This document shows, piece after piece, positions 32,881 to 42,767 of a stretch of DNA of 64,000 nucleotides. This DNA is from Chloroflexota bacterium (GTDB lineage: Bacteria > Chloroflexota > Dehalococcoidia > Lucifugimonadales > Lucifugimonadaceae): the NCBI GenBank assembly GCA_022564545.1, contig JADFLG010000001.1:1-64000 (forward strand), in the 5' to 3' direction. The translations under genes and the position numbers were made by a program. Position 1 is the first letter of the stretch. Every line of letters begins with the position of its first letter. The notes beneath the pieces were generated by a model, which was given only the letters and a program-made list of their open reading frames with translations, had not been told where the DNA came from and did no database searches.

Positions 32881-33417
32881 TTACTTTTTGTCCTGGCCCC
32901 GATCATCCGGGTCGGGGTCGTCAACAGGCGGTCCGAACTCGATGATCTTTCCTCGGTCTCTGGGGCCGTCAGAATCTGACAGGTCGGGTCTTTCTTCGAT
33001 GCGTCGTCCTCGCCAGTATTTCACCTGCGGTTCATTGCCTGTCGAGCCCCGAGATGGCCGATCGCCGGTGCTCCGCGGCAATGCTCGCCCGAATTTTCGC
33101 CCGAAAGAACTGCCGCCCTTGCGGAACCACAACACATAGCCGATCGCCACCATAAGAGCCCCGATTACGGCCAGCGGCAGTTTCGCGATGGGAGTGAACG
33201 CGGCAACTGCGAGAATAATCACCCCAAGAATGATTGCGCTGCCGGGATTGAACCTGATTGAGCCCGACATTCCGGGCGACTTGCGCTTGGGAACCGTTGG
33301 CGAAAAGGGCTCGAACTGCCTTTGCCGAAGTGGTTTAGACTTCGTTTCGCCTTCCGATTTCTCGATAATTTCGTCTATTTCGCGTTCGAACCTGGTTTTG
33401 TTGGGCATTGGGGACAT
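32881..33417 (-). CDS. Small membrane protein, unknown
   Basis: 178 residues. About 60 polar residues with basic patches (KPLRQRQFEPF, PKRKSPG) are followed by two close membrane helices, SAIILGVIILAVAAFTP and LPLAVIGALMVAIGYVLWF. A basic then acidic tail ends DPDPDDRGQDKK. No family recognised. It is divergent from the HemQ-like gene. Confidence 0.6.
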   Translation of the reverse strand: MSPMPNKTRFEREIDEIIEKSEGETKSKPLRQRQFEPFSPTVPKRKSPGMSGSIRFNPGSAIILGVIILAVAAFTPIAKLPLAVIGALMVAIGYVLWFRKGGSSFGRKFGRALPRSTGDRPSRGSTGNEPQVKYWRGRRIEERPDLSDSDGPRDRGKIIEFGPPVDDPDPDDRGQDKK

Positions 33418-33514
33418 CTGCCTGAACGCTATGAAACCGCGTTGCTATACTCGGAAAACCTCTGCTTCAATCATCGCGCAACGCAACCCGCTTCTGTACG
33501 TACTTCATAAAAAA

Positions 33515-34186
33515 ATGCCAGATATCGAGTACGGCAATTTCGTGAAAATCAGTCTGTTCAAACTCGGACAGGGCTTCCGGCTGCTCGATGCCGACGAGCG
33601 GGAACAGGGTAAACAGGAATTTGCTGCGGCAATTGACGAACTTTCGTCAACCCACCAGATCCTGAGTTACAGCACGGTCGGAACACGTGCCGATGCCGAC
33701 TTGATGCTCGTGCAAGACTCGCCGTCCATCGAGACGTTTCACGCAACCGCCAGTCGAATCAACGCCACACTGATGGGCCGCTACCTGGAGCAGCCATACT
33801 CATATCTCTCGATCAGGCGCAAGAGCCGGTACAAGCACGGCGGTGGTGCCGCCGACCCCAGAGACGATTACAAGTACCTGATCATCTATCCGATGACCAA
33901 GACACGGCCCTGGTACGAACGGTCAATGGAAGACCGCCAGAAGATGATGAATGACCATTTTCGGGTCGGCAAAAAATACCCGATGGTGAAAATCAACACC
34001 ACCTACGCATTCGGTCTCGATGACACCGAGTTTGTGCTCGGCTTCGAAATGGACGACCCGTCCGACTTCGTTTCGCTGGTTATGGACCTGCGTGAAGTGC
34101 CCGTCGCCCAGTACACGGCCACCGAGATACCGATCTTCACCACCATCCGCATGCCGATCGCTGAAGCCCTCGACGCAATGACCTAG
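33515..34186 (+). CDS. hemQ: HemQ-like coproheme decarboxylase (chlorite dismutase fold)
   Basis: In monoderm bacteria this enzyme oxidatively decarboxylates coproheme III to heme b. From ATG 33515 (MPDIEYGNFVKISL) it is 223 residues, typical of the family. Conserved regions include YSYLSIRRKSRYKH, the proximal-His segment MNDHFRVGKKYPMVK and NTTYAFGLDDTEFVLGFE, which is the most diagnostic stretch. An ATG at 33431 would add 28 non-conserved residues. It ends at a strong terminator. Confidence 0.87.
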   Translation: MPDIEYGNFVKISLFKLGQGFRLLDADEREQGKQEFAAAIDELSSTHQILSYSTVGTRADADLMLVQDSPSIETFHATASRINATLMGRYLEQPYSYLSIRRKSRYKHGGGAADPRDDYKYLIIYPMTKTRPWYERSMEDRQKMMNDHFRVGKKYPMVKINTTYAFGLDDTEFVLGFEMDDPSDFVSLVMDLREVPVAQYTATEIPIFTTIRMPIAEALDAMT

Positions 34187-34258
34187 GCAATGGTCCAGGC
34201 ATCGCCCCCGGGGTGATGACGCCTCAGGCCGAACAAGACCGGACCAGCACAAACAAAA

Positions 34259-34296
34259 GCCCCGGCCTGACCGCTCTGGCCTCCGGGGCATTTTTT
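34259..34296 (+). terminator. Rho-independent terminator after hemQ
   Basis: GCCCCGG (34259-34265) / CCGGGGC (34283-34289) with an inner partly paired loop, followed by A and six T residues. It can also serve the convergent ferredoxin gene. Confidence 0.85.
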
Positions 34297-34327
34297 ACAC
34301 GCATTCTTTTTTTCTGCCAACGCTCTT

Positions 34328-34597
34328 TTAAATAGCGTTTTGGCCCGGCTCCGACGAGTCGTAGTCGTAATCGTAATTCAGCTTGACGAACTCTTGCTGA
34401 TCATCAGGTACCTGGTCCTCAGGGAAAATAGCGTCGACAGGGCAAACTGGCTCGCATGCCGCGCAGTCGATGCATTCGTCAGGGCTTATAAAAAGCTGGT
34501 TGTCACCGGGCTTGGAGTAAATGCAATCGACCGGGCATACGTCCACGCACGCACCGTCCAATACGTCAACGCAATCTTTCGCGATGATGTAGGTCAT
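34328..34597 (-). CDS. fdxA: 7Fe-type ferredoxin (3Fe-4S plus 4Fe-4S)
   Basis: Small soluble electron carrier of 89 residues. The first cluster motif CVDVLDGACVDVCPVDCIY has the spacing of a 3Fe-4S site. The second, CIDCAACEPVCPVDAIF, is a regular 4Fe-4S site. The tail is acidic. It is a candidate donor for the sulfite/nitrite reductase encoded 1.6 kb away, which is an inference from proximity only. Confidence 0.93.
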   Translation of the reverse strand: MTYIIAKDCVDVLDGACVDVCPVDCIYSKPGDNQLFISPDECIDCAACEPVCPVDAIFPEDQVPDDQQEFVKLNYDYDYDSSEPGQNAI

Positions 34598-34827
34598 CCG
34601 TTGAGGCTCCTGTAAAGCTGCGACCGGATCCGTTTACTAACTGGTTTGGTCATCTCTGAAATAAAATCACGTAACATCTTACGCGCAATTCCGCTGCGGA
34701 TTATACGTTTGCGAGACCCGCAGCGAACAGCTTCCCCCGACCGCGAAATCGCGGGATGTGACAGGCCGAAAAAAGCCGAAACAGAGATAGGTGACAATCA
34801 GCGCCGCAAACCTGGCACCGCCGTGTC

Positions 34828-35187
34828 TTAGTGACCGCCACCGCCGCCACACCCGCAACCACCGCCGCCACAGGCGCAGCCGGACGAGAAATTGGGGTTG
34901 GAGATTACGAAACCTGAGCGCTCGAAGCCCTCGACGTAGTCGATGCTCGAACCCTCAAGTAGCGGCGCGCTCTCGTCATCGATAAGCACTTTGACCGTGC
35001 CTTCGATAACTCTGTCCGACTCCGAGGGGCTTTCCTCAAGCCCGAACTGATAATCGACGCCACCGTGAGGCGTTGTGACAACAGCGATGCGGAGGTACTG
35101 GCCCTCGGCGTCCTGCTCGTCAAGAACTTCAAGCAACTTGGTGGTTGCTGCATCGGTGAACTCTAAAACGGTCTTTGATGCGACCAT
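34828..35187 (-). CDS. A-type Fe-S carrier-like protein (HesB/IscA family), divergent
   Basis: 119 residues with the A-type fold: LEFTDAATTKLLEVLDEQ at the N-terminus, then QYLRIAVVTTPHGGVDYQFG, IDDESAPLLEGSSIDYV, and the end FVISNPNFSSGCACGGGGCG. Family members use three cysteines. Here the first, normally in the GGCSG segment, is replaced (HGGVDY), while the C-terminal Cys-x-Cys is present and followed by a second Cys-x-Cys and a Gly-rich end with a final His. It probably still concerns Fe-S or metal handling. The ligand set is unusual. Confidence 0.82.
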   Translation of the reverse strand: MVASKTVLEFTDAATTKLLEVLDEQDAEGQYLRIAVVTTPHGGVDYQFGLEESPSESDRVIEGTVKVLIDDESAPLLEGSSIDYVEGFERSGFVISNPNFSSGCACGGGGCGCGGGGGH

Positions 35188-35506
35188 TGCCTACTCCAGA
35201 TGTCCTCAAAGTGCACGTAAGCGAACTGTAACTACTACTTTACGCGCTTATTTGGTGAAAAGCACATATTGCGGAAGTAGAACGTTTGCCACTAAATCTT
35301 CACCTGAAGACATCGACCGCATGCCCCCGACGAATGTTAACCGGCGGTACCATTATCGAGCGTGGAAGGGTTTCGCCAGAATTAAAACCGACGAAATCGC
35401 CGCGACTCGGAAATGAATTCGATCACTTCCAGGAACGTTATGTGCGAACGCCCGTACGTTCAGTGTAGACTCCGGAACCCGGTTAAGAAAATTGGACAAA
35501 GCTCGA
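35188..35506. other. Intergenic gap
   Basis: Divergent region between the HesB-like gene and the Lrp-type regulator. A TGTAGACT box at about 35463-35470 could be the regulator's -10. I see no gene, repeat or strong hairpin. Confidence 0.5.
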
Positions 35507-35947
35507 ATGGATGAACTCGACCGAAAGATTATTACCCTTCTGGAAGGCAACGGGCGTGCTTCGAACGCCAGGATCGCCCGTGATGTTGGTGTTAGCGAGG
35601 GAACAGTGCGCCGGCGCCTGAAGCGCCTTATCAGCGAACAGATCATCAATGTTGTGGCGCTTCCCGATCCCAGAAAGCTGGGATATGAGTCCGAAGCCCT
35701 TATCGGCGTGCAGGTAGACCCTGACAAGGTCGATGCCGTGGCTGTGAAGATGGCGAACCTTGAGCACACGCGCTGGGTGACTATCACAACCGGCACCTAC
35801 GACGTATTTGCCTGGGCCACCCTGCCAAACTCTGAGGCGCTCGGTCGCTTTCTGCGTGATCAAGTCGGTGCCATCGAAGGCGTGCGCCGTACCGAAACCT
35901 TCGTCAGCCTCCAGGTAATGAAGCGAGAGTCCGGAATACTCGCGTAA
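35507..35947 (+). CDS. Lrp/AsnC-family transcriptional regulator
   Basis: Feast/famine-type DNA-binding protein. From ATG 35507 it reads MDELDRKIITLLEGNGRAS and gives 146 residues, the family norm. A TTG five codons upstream is possible. The N-terminal winged helix has NARIARDVGVSEGTVRRRLK as the helix-turn-helix. The C-terminal RAM domain contains TGTYDVFAWATLPN, which normally binds an amino-acid effector. It stands just upstream of bioY; a regulatory link is conceivable but unsupported. Confidence 0.92.
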   Translation: MDELDRKIITLLEGNGRASNARIARDVGVSEGTVRRRLKRLISEQIINVVALPDPRKLGYESEALIGVQVDPDKVDAVAVKMANLEHTRWVTITTGTYDVFAWATLPNSEALGRFLRDQVGAIEGVRRTETFVSLQVMKRESGILA

Positions 35948-36165
35948 CTTGCGGGATTATGGTGCCAGGAGCGAGGTGCCTCGTTCCGGCGTGGGTGCCT
36001 CGTTTTGGTTAATCCGTTTCGGGCGCCACGAAATATAATCAATCTCCGTCGTCTGGAATCCGACCAAGGTCCATGAAAGATTTGCGGTCAGGGTGGGGTG
36101 CATATTAAAAGTCGCGGAACGACCCCCCTCCCCAATAAAATCACGGAGTCATCACGGAGACAATA

Positions 36166-36798
36166 ATGCAGCAGACCGCAGTAACAGCCAACCGGTACGG
36201 TCCGCTAACCCTCATGGGTCCGGCCGAACCATCGCTTCTCGACCGCCTGGTGCCCGGCGCGAACGTCTGGCACAGGTCAGCGGCCGTGGTGATCGGAATA
36301 ATCGTGGTTTCGCTCCTCGCACAGGCACGCTTTTATCTGCCCGGCAACCCGGTGCCAATTACGCTGCAGGGGTTTGGCGTACTAATGCTTGGCAGTGTGC
36401 TCGGCTGGCGGCTCGGACTCGCTTCTGCAATCGGTTACTACCTGGTGGGGATGGCCGGACTCCCCGTATTCGCCAACAGCAACGAAGGTTGGGACTATGT
36501 GATTCATGGGGTCACCGGTGGCTATCTGCTCGGTTTCATCCTTTCCGCGGGTGTGGTCGGGTATCTTTCACAGCGCGGCTGGAACCGGGGGCGGAGCCTC
36601 TGGCCGATACTCCTCGGTTCACTCCTCATTTACCTCCCCGCACTGATCTGGCTGTCGATATTCGACTTCTCATGGCCGGCCGATGGCGAATTGTTCTCGG
36701 CTGCCATGTACCCGTTCATGCCAGGTGACATCGTGAAACTGATGGCTGCTGCTGCGGTCACAGGTGGGTTGTGGCGTTTCGTGGACAACAGGCGGTAA
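36166..36798 (+). CDS. bioY: Biotin transporter BioY
   Basis: Substrate-binding S component of an ECF-type biotin importer. It is 210 residues with about six membrane helices. The family region YLPGNPVPITLQGFGVLMLG and VGMAGLPVFANSNEGWDYV are clear. No EcfA/EcfT genes are next to it, so it either works alone or shares an energising module encoded elsewhere. I found no biotin-repressor palindrome upstream. Confidence 0.9.
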   Translation: MQQTAVTANRYGPLTLMGPAEPSLLDRLVPGANVWHRSAAVVIGIIVVSLLAQARFYLPGNPVPITLQGFGVLMLGSVLGWRLGLASAIGYYLVGMAGLPVFANSNEGWDYVIHGVTGGYLLGFILSAGVVGYLSQRGWNRGRSLWPILLGSLLIYLPALIWLSIFDFSWPADGELFSAAMYPFMPGDIVKLMAAAAVTGGLWRFVDNRR

Positions 36799-36870
36799 CC
36801 CGTATTAGTCCTCTGGCCCCTGGTCTCTGGCCCTGGTCACCCCTTTAGCTGAACGAATGGGAAAATTACG

Positions 36871-38670
36871 GTGTACAAGGACACGAACTGCGGCGAACCG
36901 CGGGAATCGACGGTAGGCTCGCAGATCACTGTCGCCGGTTGGGTCCACAGGCGGCGCGACCACGGCAGCCTGATATTTATCGATCTGCGCGACCGCAGCG
37001 GACTGCTACAGGTCGTCTTCAACCCCGAGTATTCAGGGTCAGCCCATGAACTCGCCGGCAGCCTGCGGTCGGAATGGGTAGTGCAGATAACCGGGAAAGT
37101 CGTAAAGCGCCTGCCGGGAGCCGAAAACCCGGAGCTTCCAACCGGGGCGGTCGAGCTTTCTGTCACCGGCCTGGTCATCCTCAACCGGTCGCTTACACCC
37201 CCGTTCGAGATTTCCGACGACATCGATGTTGACGACAACACCCGGCTGAAGTACCGCTTTATCGACCTGCGCCGCCCGCGGATGCAAAAACTGCTCAGGC
37301 TCAGGCACAGGGTCACTCACATGATGTGGGACTTCCTGACCGGCAAGGGCTTCATCCATGTCGAAACCCCAATCCTCATCAAGAGCACTCCTGAAGGCGC
37401 TCGCGACTACGTCGTTCCGAGCCGTATTCACCCCGGCGAGTTCTACGCGCTGCCGCAATCTCCGCAACAGCTGAAACAACTGCTGATGGTCTCTGGCGTG
37501 GAACGATACTTTCAGATCGCCCGTTGTTTCCGTGACGAAGACCTCCGGGCCGACCGCCAACCGGAACACACACAACTCGATCTCGAGATGTCGTTCGTGC
37601 ACCAGGACGACGTCATGGCGATTGTCGAAGAGCTTTACACGCTGATCGTCGATGAAACCGTCCCGGGCTCCACGATCTCCAGGCCGTTCCCCCGGCTGAC
37701 CTATGCCGAGTCGATGGAGCGGTTCGGCACCGACAAGCCCGACCTCCGGTTCGGTATGGAGCTATCGACCATTACCGAAACCGCCGCGAGTTCCGATGCC
37801 CGTGTCTTCCAGGCCGTTGTCAGTTCTGGAGGGACGATCAGGGGCTTCGCGGCTCCCGGTTGCGGCAACTATGGTCGTCGCGACACAGACCGGCTTGTCG
37901 AATTTGCAAAGTCGAGCGGCGCGCAGGGCCTCGTCTTTATCGCGATTGACGAAAGCGCGGCATCGATCGACGCTCTTGAAGACGACCACATCAAGTCGCC
38001 GCTCAAGAAATTCCTGTCGGTCGATGTCGTAAAGCGGCTCGCAAACGAGATGGGCGCAAAGCCCGGCGACCTGATGCTCATCGTCGCGGGCACCGCCAGG
38101 CTGGTCAACACCGTCCTCTCGAATCTCCGCAACGAAATGGCGCGTCGGCTAGAGCTTGTCGACAACAAGGACTTCTCGTTTGTATGGGTCTACGATTTCC
38201 CGTTGTTCGAGTGGGACGACGACCTGGACAAATGGGAGCCAGCTCACCACGTGTTCTCGTCGCCCAAGAAAGAACACATGCAGTATCTCGACACCGACCC
38301 CGGCAAAGTGCTGGCCGACCTGTACGACCTGGTTTGCAACGGCGAAGAAATGGGTTCCGGAAGCATCCGTATTCACGACAAGGACATTCAGACCAGGGTC
38401 TTTGGCGTCATTGGCTACACCGAGGATGAAATCAGCGAGCGGTTTGGCCAGCTCCTGACCGCGTTCACATACGGCGCTCCGCCGCATGGTGGCATGGGAC
38501 TTGGTCTCGACCGATTAGTTGCCGTGCTCGCTGGAGAACGGGCGATTCGCGAGGTCATCGCCTTCCCGAAAACCCAATCGGCCATCGATCCGCTGTTCGA
38601 AGCTCCATCGCCTATCACCGACGAACAACTCGAAGAGTTGCACATACGCGTCGTAATGCCGAAAACCTAG
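36871..38670 (+). CDS. aspS: Aspartyl-tRNA synthetase
   Basis: Class II aminoacyl-tRNA synthetase of 599 residues with the bacterial architecture. An N-terminal OB anticodon domain (VAGWVHRRRDHGSLIFIDLR) is followed by motif 2 RYFQIARCFRDEDLRADRQP. The bacterial GAD insertion lies about 290-420. Motif 3 GLGLDRLVAVLAG is near the end. GTG start. It is bacterial-type; whether it also charges tRNA-Asn is not decidable here. Confidence 0.96.
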   Translation: MYKDTNCGEPRESTVGSQITVAGWVHRRRDHGSLIFIDLRDRSGLLQVVFNPEYSGSAHELAGSLRSEWVVQITGKVVKRLPGAENPELPTGAVELSVTGLVILNRSLTPPFEISDDIDVDDNTRLKYRFIDLRRPRMQKLLRLRHRVTHMMWDFLTGKGFIHVETPILIKSTPEGARDYVVPSRIHPGEFYALPQSPQQLKQLLMVSGVERYFQIARCFRDEDLRADRQPEHTQLDLEMSFVHQDDVMAIVEELYTLIVDETVPGSTISRPFPRLTYAESMERFGTDKPDLRFGMELSTITETAASSDARVFQAVVSSGGTIRGFAAPGCGNYGRRDTDRLVEFAKSSGAQGLVFIAIDESAASIDALEDDHIKSPLKKFLSVDVVKRLANEMGAKPGDLMLIVAGTARLVNTVLSNLRNEMARRLELVDNKDFSFVWVYDFPLFEWDDDLDKWEPAHHVFSSPKKEHMQYLDTDPGKVLADLYDLVCNGEEMGSGSIRIHDKDIQTRVFGVIGYTEDEISERFGQLLTAFTYGAPPHGGMGLGLDRLVAVLAGERAIREVIAFPKTQSAIDPLFEAPSPITDEQLEELHIRVVMPKT

Positions 38671-38752
38671 CGCCACGCAAGCATGTTGTCACTCTCGAAA
38701 ATCGACGGCCCGAAATTGCGTCTCTGAGTTACAATCGAAACTGGTCCAAATC

Positions 38753-38776
38753 AAGGAGCGCCCCGCGGCGCTCCTT
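38753..38776 (+). terminator. Hairpin between aspS and tig
   Basis: A perfect 10-bp stem AAGGAGCGCC / GGCGCTCCTT with loop CCGC, ending in TTT. It may end the aspS transcript. A TACAAT box at about 38731-38736 just upstream could instead place it in the 5' leader of tig. Confidence 0.6.
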
Positions 38777-38844
38777 TAATGCACGGCTGTGCACGGCTAC
38801 GCACGGCATGTCCGTTGCCCCGGCTGAGTGTTTCGGAGTACCCG

Positions 38845-40242
38845 TTGAAAGTCACTCGCGACGATTCGGAAAATGGTCAGGCAGTCCTCCACATTGAAGT
38901 AGAAGAAGATCGTGTGGAGCGTCATCTCCAGCGAGCGCATCAGAAAGTTTCGGCGCGTGTAAACATCCCCGGCTTTCGGAGGGGCAAGGCCCCCCGGCGA
39001 ATCGTCGAACGGTTCGTCGGTCGCGACTACCTGTTCGAAGAGGCAATGGAAACCCTGGTCCCCGAGGCCGTCGACGTGGCGGTTGAAGAATCGGACATCC
39101 AGGGGACTCATACACCCCCCCGGGTCGACGTTGTCGAACGCGCGCCCGTTGTGAAAATCGAAGCCACAGTCGCGCTTCCACCCAAAGCCACACTTGGTGA
39201 TTACAGAGAGCTCGTATTCGGCGACCAGTTTGAAAAGGTCACGGACGAACAGGTGGAAGAGCAGGTCGAGCAGGTACGCGAGTCACAGGCGACATGGGAA
39301 CCGGTGAGCCGGGCTTCCAGGATGGGTGATCTGTTGACGATATCCGCCAGAGGGCTGGTGGACGGCGAAGAGTTCTCGAATATCAAAGACGGCGTGTACC
39401 TGGTCGAGTCCGGGAGCAAGATTCCGGTGCCCGGTTTTGCGGAGCAGCTGAAGGGCCTGAAAGAGGGCGACTCCAGGGAATTTGAACTGCCGGTCCCCGG
39501 CGACTACCCGGACGAAAAATCCGCCGGAAAGACTGCCCAATTTACCGTCGACGTGTCGGCAGTGAAGAAAAAAGAATTGCCCGAACTGACCGACGCTCTG
39601 GTGGCGTCACTGGGTGAAAACTTCAAGACGGTTGCGGAGTTGCGAACCCGAATTAGCGAAAAACTCGAGGCGGAGGCGAAGGACGGTCTGCGAAGATCGT
39701 TGGAAGAAAAGATCGTCGATGCGCTGGTCGAGGGCGCGGAGTTCGTCATCTCGCCAATGATCATCGACCATGAAGCTGAGCACGTGCTGGACGACCAGCA
39801 ACGACAACTGGCCCGGTACGACATCGATTTTCGGCAGTATCTAGAGGGGATCGGAAAATCGAACGACGAAATTGTTGCTGAAGCAAAGGATTCCGCCGAG
39901 CTCCGGCTGAAGCGTTCTCTGGTTATCGACACGCTGGTCGAATCGGAAGAACCGACTGTCAGCGACGAGGATATTGCAGCCGAAATTGCTGTCATGAAGG
40001 AGTCACCCCGGTACGCAACTGAAGACCTGGACACCGACGAGACACGGGATGCGGTCCGACAAGTACTGCTCCGCCGCACAGTTATGGACCATGTGATCGA
40101 ACAGACGCACAAGCCCGGGGCTGCCGACCAGCTGACGGTTAAGAAATCGACAACCACACAGGCCAAAAATATCACCGCAACAAGCCCGGCCGGCGCTGCA
40201 AGGGTCAAGACCCCGCGCAGAGCCGCCAGGATTGAACAGTAA
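38845..40242 (+). CDS. tig: Trigger factor
   Basis: Ribosome-bound folding chaperone and peptidyl-prolyl isomerase. I choose the TTG at 38845 ([18 protein letters not shown]) because it begins the first conserved strand and has GGAG at 38835-38838; the frame is open for 22 further codons upstream. The product is 465 residues. Ribosome-docking signature [18 protein letters not shown] is near residue 44, the FKBP-like PPIase domain follows at about 150-240, and the arm domain after that. It is followed by clpP and clpX, the standard tig-clpP-clpX order. The C-terminus has a basic tail. Confidence 0.94.
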   Translation: MKVTRDDSENGQAVLHIEVEEDRVERHLQRAHQKVSARVNIPGFRRGKAPRRIVERFVGRDYLFEEAMETLVPEAVDVAVEESDIQGTHTPPRVDVVERAPVVKIEATVALPPKATLGDYRELVFGDQFEKVTDEQVEEQVEQVRESQATWEPVSRASRMGDLLTISARGLVDGEEFSNIKDGVYLVESGSKIPVPGFAEQLKGLKEGDSREFELPVPGDYPDEKSAGKTAQFTVDVSAVKKKELPELTDALVASLGENFKTVAELRTRISEKLEAEAKDGLRRSLEEKIVDALVEGAEFVISPMIIDHEAEHVLDDQQRQLARYDIDFRQYLEGIGKSNDEIVAEAKDSAELRLKRSLVIDTLVESEEPTVSDEDIAAEIAVMKESPRYATEDLDTDETRDAVRQVLLRRTVMDHVIEQTHKPGAADQLTVKKSTTTQAKNITATSPAGAARVKTPRRAARIEQ

Positions 40243-40351
40243 GTTGCCGGGAGCGTCAACAATCGATTCCGAATTGACGATTCCTGGCCCGAGCCGAATT
40301 GAAGCCGGCATGTCTGAAAACCCAGAAAATCCAGAAAGCAAGGAGAATTCA

Positions 40352-40963
40352 ATGTTGCATCTTCCCGAAAGCATCGTCCCGATGGTTATCGAGACCGGTG
40401 CGCGAGGCGAACGGGCTTACGACATCTATTCCCTTCTCCTGAAGGAGCGAATTGTCTTCCTCGGCACGCCTATCAACGCCCAGATCGCCAACCTGATCGT
40501 GGCGCAACTCCTGTTCCTCGCACGGGAAGATTCGGAAAAGGACATCAACCTGTACATCAACTCGCCGGGCGGGGACGTGTACTCAGGCATGGCCATTTAC
40601 GACACTATGCAGTACGTTCCCTGCGATATCGCCACTTTCTCAATTGGCCTGTGCGCCAGCATGGGGACCGTGCTGCTGACGGCTGGGACCGCGGGCAAGA
40701 GATACGCCATGCCCAACTCAACAATCCATATGCACCAGCCGTTGAGCGGTACACAGGGCCAGGCAACGGACATCGAGATTCACGCAAGGGAGGTCCTGCG
40801 CGTTCAAGATCGGCTGCGCCAGATTATCGCTGACCATACGGGTCAGTCTTATGAGCGCATTGCGCGCGATTCCGACCGTGATTTCTGGTTGAATGCCGAA
40901 CAGGCAACTGAATACGGGCTGGTCGACGAGGTCCTGCATCCCGATACGCCGGCTTCCAAATAG
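40352..40963 (+). CDS. clpP: ATP-dependent Clp protease proteolytic subunit
   Basis: Serine peptidase that forms the two-ring Clp chamber. From ATG 40352, which has AAGGAG 8 bases upstream, the protein is 203 residues and begins [14 protein letters not shown]. The frame is open upstream into the end of tig, but that part is not conserved. Catalytic Ser is in [14 protein letters not shown], His in [13 protein letters not shown], and Asp in the [13 protein letters not shown] region. Confidence 0.96.
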   Translation: MLHLPESIVPMVIETGARGERAYDIYSLLLKERIVFLGTPINAQIANLIVAQLLFLAREDSEKDINLYINSPGGDVYSGMAIYDTMQYVPCDIATFSIGLCASMGTVLLTAGTAGKRYAMPNSTIHMHQPLSGTQGQATDIEIHAREVLRVQDRLRQIIADHTGQSYERIARDSDRDFWLNAEQATEYGLVDEVLHPDTPASK

Positions 40964-41018
40964 ACCCTTTTCGACCACTCGGACTCGCTAATTTCGCAGT
41001 AGGCTAGATACGTAATCA

Positions 41019-42323
41019 ATGACGACTGAAAAAACAAACGGCGGCGACGACGGATCCTCATCCGGCGACGCTTATTCGTGTTCGTTTTGCGGCAAGCCTC
41101 AGGAAAGCGTCCGAAGGCTAATCGCGGGACCCTCGAAGATCTTCATCTGCAACGAATGTGTTGGCAGGTGTCAGCAGATCATCGCCGACGATCAGCCTAT
41201 TGTTAAGCCCCATACCAAGCCGACCACGCCGCGCGACATGTTCGAGATGCTCAACGAATACGTCATCGGGCAGGAACGTGCAAAGCGGGTTATCTCGGTC
41301 GGCGTCTACAACCATTACAAGCGGATCTGGTTCGGCACGGAAGACCCCGACGTCGAACTCCAGAAGACGAACGTCATGCTTGTTGGGCCGACCGGTTGCG
41401 GCAAGACCCACCTGGCCCAGACGCTTGCACGAATCCTCGATGTGCCGTTTGCTATTACAGACGCAACCTCGCTTACGGAGGCCGGGTACGTCGGTGAAGA
41501 TGTCGAAAACATACTGCTCCGTTTGATCCAGGACGCCCAGTTCGACATCGCACGGGCCGAGCAGGGCATCATCTACATCGACGAAATCGACAAGATCGCC
41601 CGCAAATCGGCCAACCCGTCTATCACCCGTGACGTTTCGGGTGAGGGCGTGCAGCAGGCACTGCTCAAAATCCTGGAGGGCGCTGTTGTCAACGTCCCGC
41701 CGCAGGGGGGCCGCAAGCACCCGCACCAGGAATTCCTGCAGATCGACACGTCGAACATCCTGTTCATCCTTGGTGGTGCGTTCGACGGCCTTGAAGAAAT
41801 CATCAAGACACGGCAGACCAAGGACGTAACCTCCATTGGTTTCAAGTCTCTGGGCAGGGCGAATAATGAAAAAATTGCCGACTATACCGCTGTCGAACCG
41901 GCTGACCTGCTCCTCTTTGGATTTATCCCGGAATTCATAGGCCGGGTGCCCCTGGTCGTTGGCCTCGCGGACCTCGACCACGAAGAGCTGATCCAGGTTC
42001 TCACCGAGCCGAAGAACGCGTTGATCCGCCAGTACGAAGCGTTGTTCAAGATGGACGGTGTGGAGCTCGAATTCGATAAGGCCTCACTCGATGCGACCGC
42101 CAGGCTTTCTCGCGAACGCAAGGCGGGAGCACGTGGCCTGCGCGCGATCGTCGAAGAGCTTCTCGTCGACGTGATGTATGAACTGCCCTCAATGGAAGGC
42201 GTCGCCAAGTGCATCATCAGCGAAGACACGGTCACCAACAATAACTGGCCCATACTTCTCGACGAGAACGGCAACCGGGTCGACGGCGAATTGCCAGACA
42301 GCAAGCAAACTGCTGCGGCATAG
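41019..42323 (+). CDS. clpX: ATP-dependent Clp protease unfoldase ClpX
   Basis: AAA+ unfoldase that feeds ClpP, 434 residues. The N-terminal zinc-binding domain is [20 protein letters not shown] then CNECVGRC. Walker A is [12 protein letters not shown], Walker [12 protein letters not shown], the ClpP-contact loop is in the [14 protein letters not shown] region, and sensor 2 is in [18 protein letters not shown] box 8 bases before the ATG and the lack of a Shine-Dalgarno allow a leaderless transcript. It ends at a terminator. Confidence 0.97.
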   Translation: MTTEKTNGGDDGSSSGDAYSCSFCGKPQESVRRLIAGPSKIFICNECVGRCQQIIADDQPIVKPHTKPTTPRDMFEMLNEYVIGQERAKRVISVGVYNHYKRIWFGTEDPDVELQKTNVMLVGPTGCGKTHLAQTLARILDVPFAITDATSLTEAGYVGEDVENILLRLIQDAQFDIARAEQGIIYIDEIDKIARKSANPSITRDVSGEGVQQALLKILEGAVVNVPPQGGRKHPHQEFLQIDTSNILFILGGAFDGLEEIIKTRQTKDVTSIGFKSLGRANNEKIADYTAVEPADLLLFGFIPEFIGRVPLVVGLADLDHEELIQVLTEPKNALIRQYEALFKMDGVELEFDKASLDATARLSRERKAGARGLRAIVEELLVDVMYELPSMEGVAKCIISEDTVTNNNWPILLDENGNRVDGELPDSKQTAAA

Positions 42324-42346
42324 CCGGCTTGCACAGGATATGAAAG

Positions 42347-42378
42347 AAAGCCCCGGTGCACCGCCGGGGCTTTTTGTT
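42347..42378 (+). terminator. Rho-independent terminator after clpX
   Basis: AAAGCCCCGG (42347-42356) / CCGGGGCTTT (42364-42373) with a 7-base loop, running into TTTTTGTTG. Located 23 bases past the clpX stop. Confidence 0.88.
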
Positions 42379-42767
42379 GTCTAAGTTATTTGGACGAGTA
42401 GGCCGAGTCGTCTCTCCCCGTAATTCCCATAGAGGTTGTTAGCGTGGCGCTCGCCCTGCATCCCCCACCTCGCCTCCGGTTCGCGCCGCTGCCACGCCTT
42501 CTTCCCGCCCGCTACAACACCCTCTTCTCGATCTCTGCCTCGCTCATTTCCCGACCCCTGCGGAGGGACCAACGTCCAACACAGGAAGACTCAATCGAAT
42601 CAGCCGGCGCCTGCCCTGTCATCATCCGTTGCACCGACGCGCCAGAACGTATCTCAGCGCCACGAACCGTTTGAAAGATAACCGCTTCGACGAATCTGCC
42701 TGCGTCGCTCCACTCCGGTCGGGAAATCGACGGGGTGCCGGTTGGGATAGCTGGAAGCACGGCGGCG
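42379..42767. other. Unexplained gap after clpX
   Basis: No gene I can support. The minus strand has short open frames (for example a 93-codon one ending near 42512) with no recognisable domain, and one stretch around 42400-42480 reads GERHANNLYGNYGERRLGLL in a neighbouring frame. This could be the remnant of a degraded gene or a genome-specific intergenic repeat. Confidence 0.4.

Noticed and set aside
34594-34797. 67-codon minus-strand frame between the HesB-like and ferredoxin genes
   Set aside because: No conserved motif and no ribosome-binding site; likely chance.
35948-36165. Biotin-repressor operator or riboswitch before bioY
   Set aside because: I looked for a BirA/BioR-type palindrome and for structured leader RNA and found neither; only a short ATCACGGAG direct repeat.
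40232-40351. Longer N-terminus for ClpP overlapping tig
   Set aside because: ATG 40352 has AAGGAG upstream and begins the conserved ClpP sequence.
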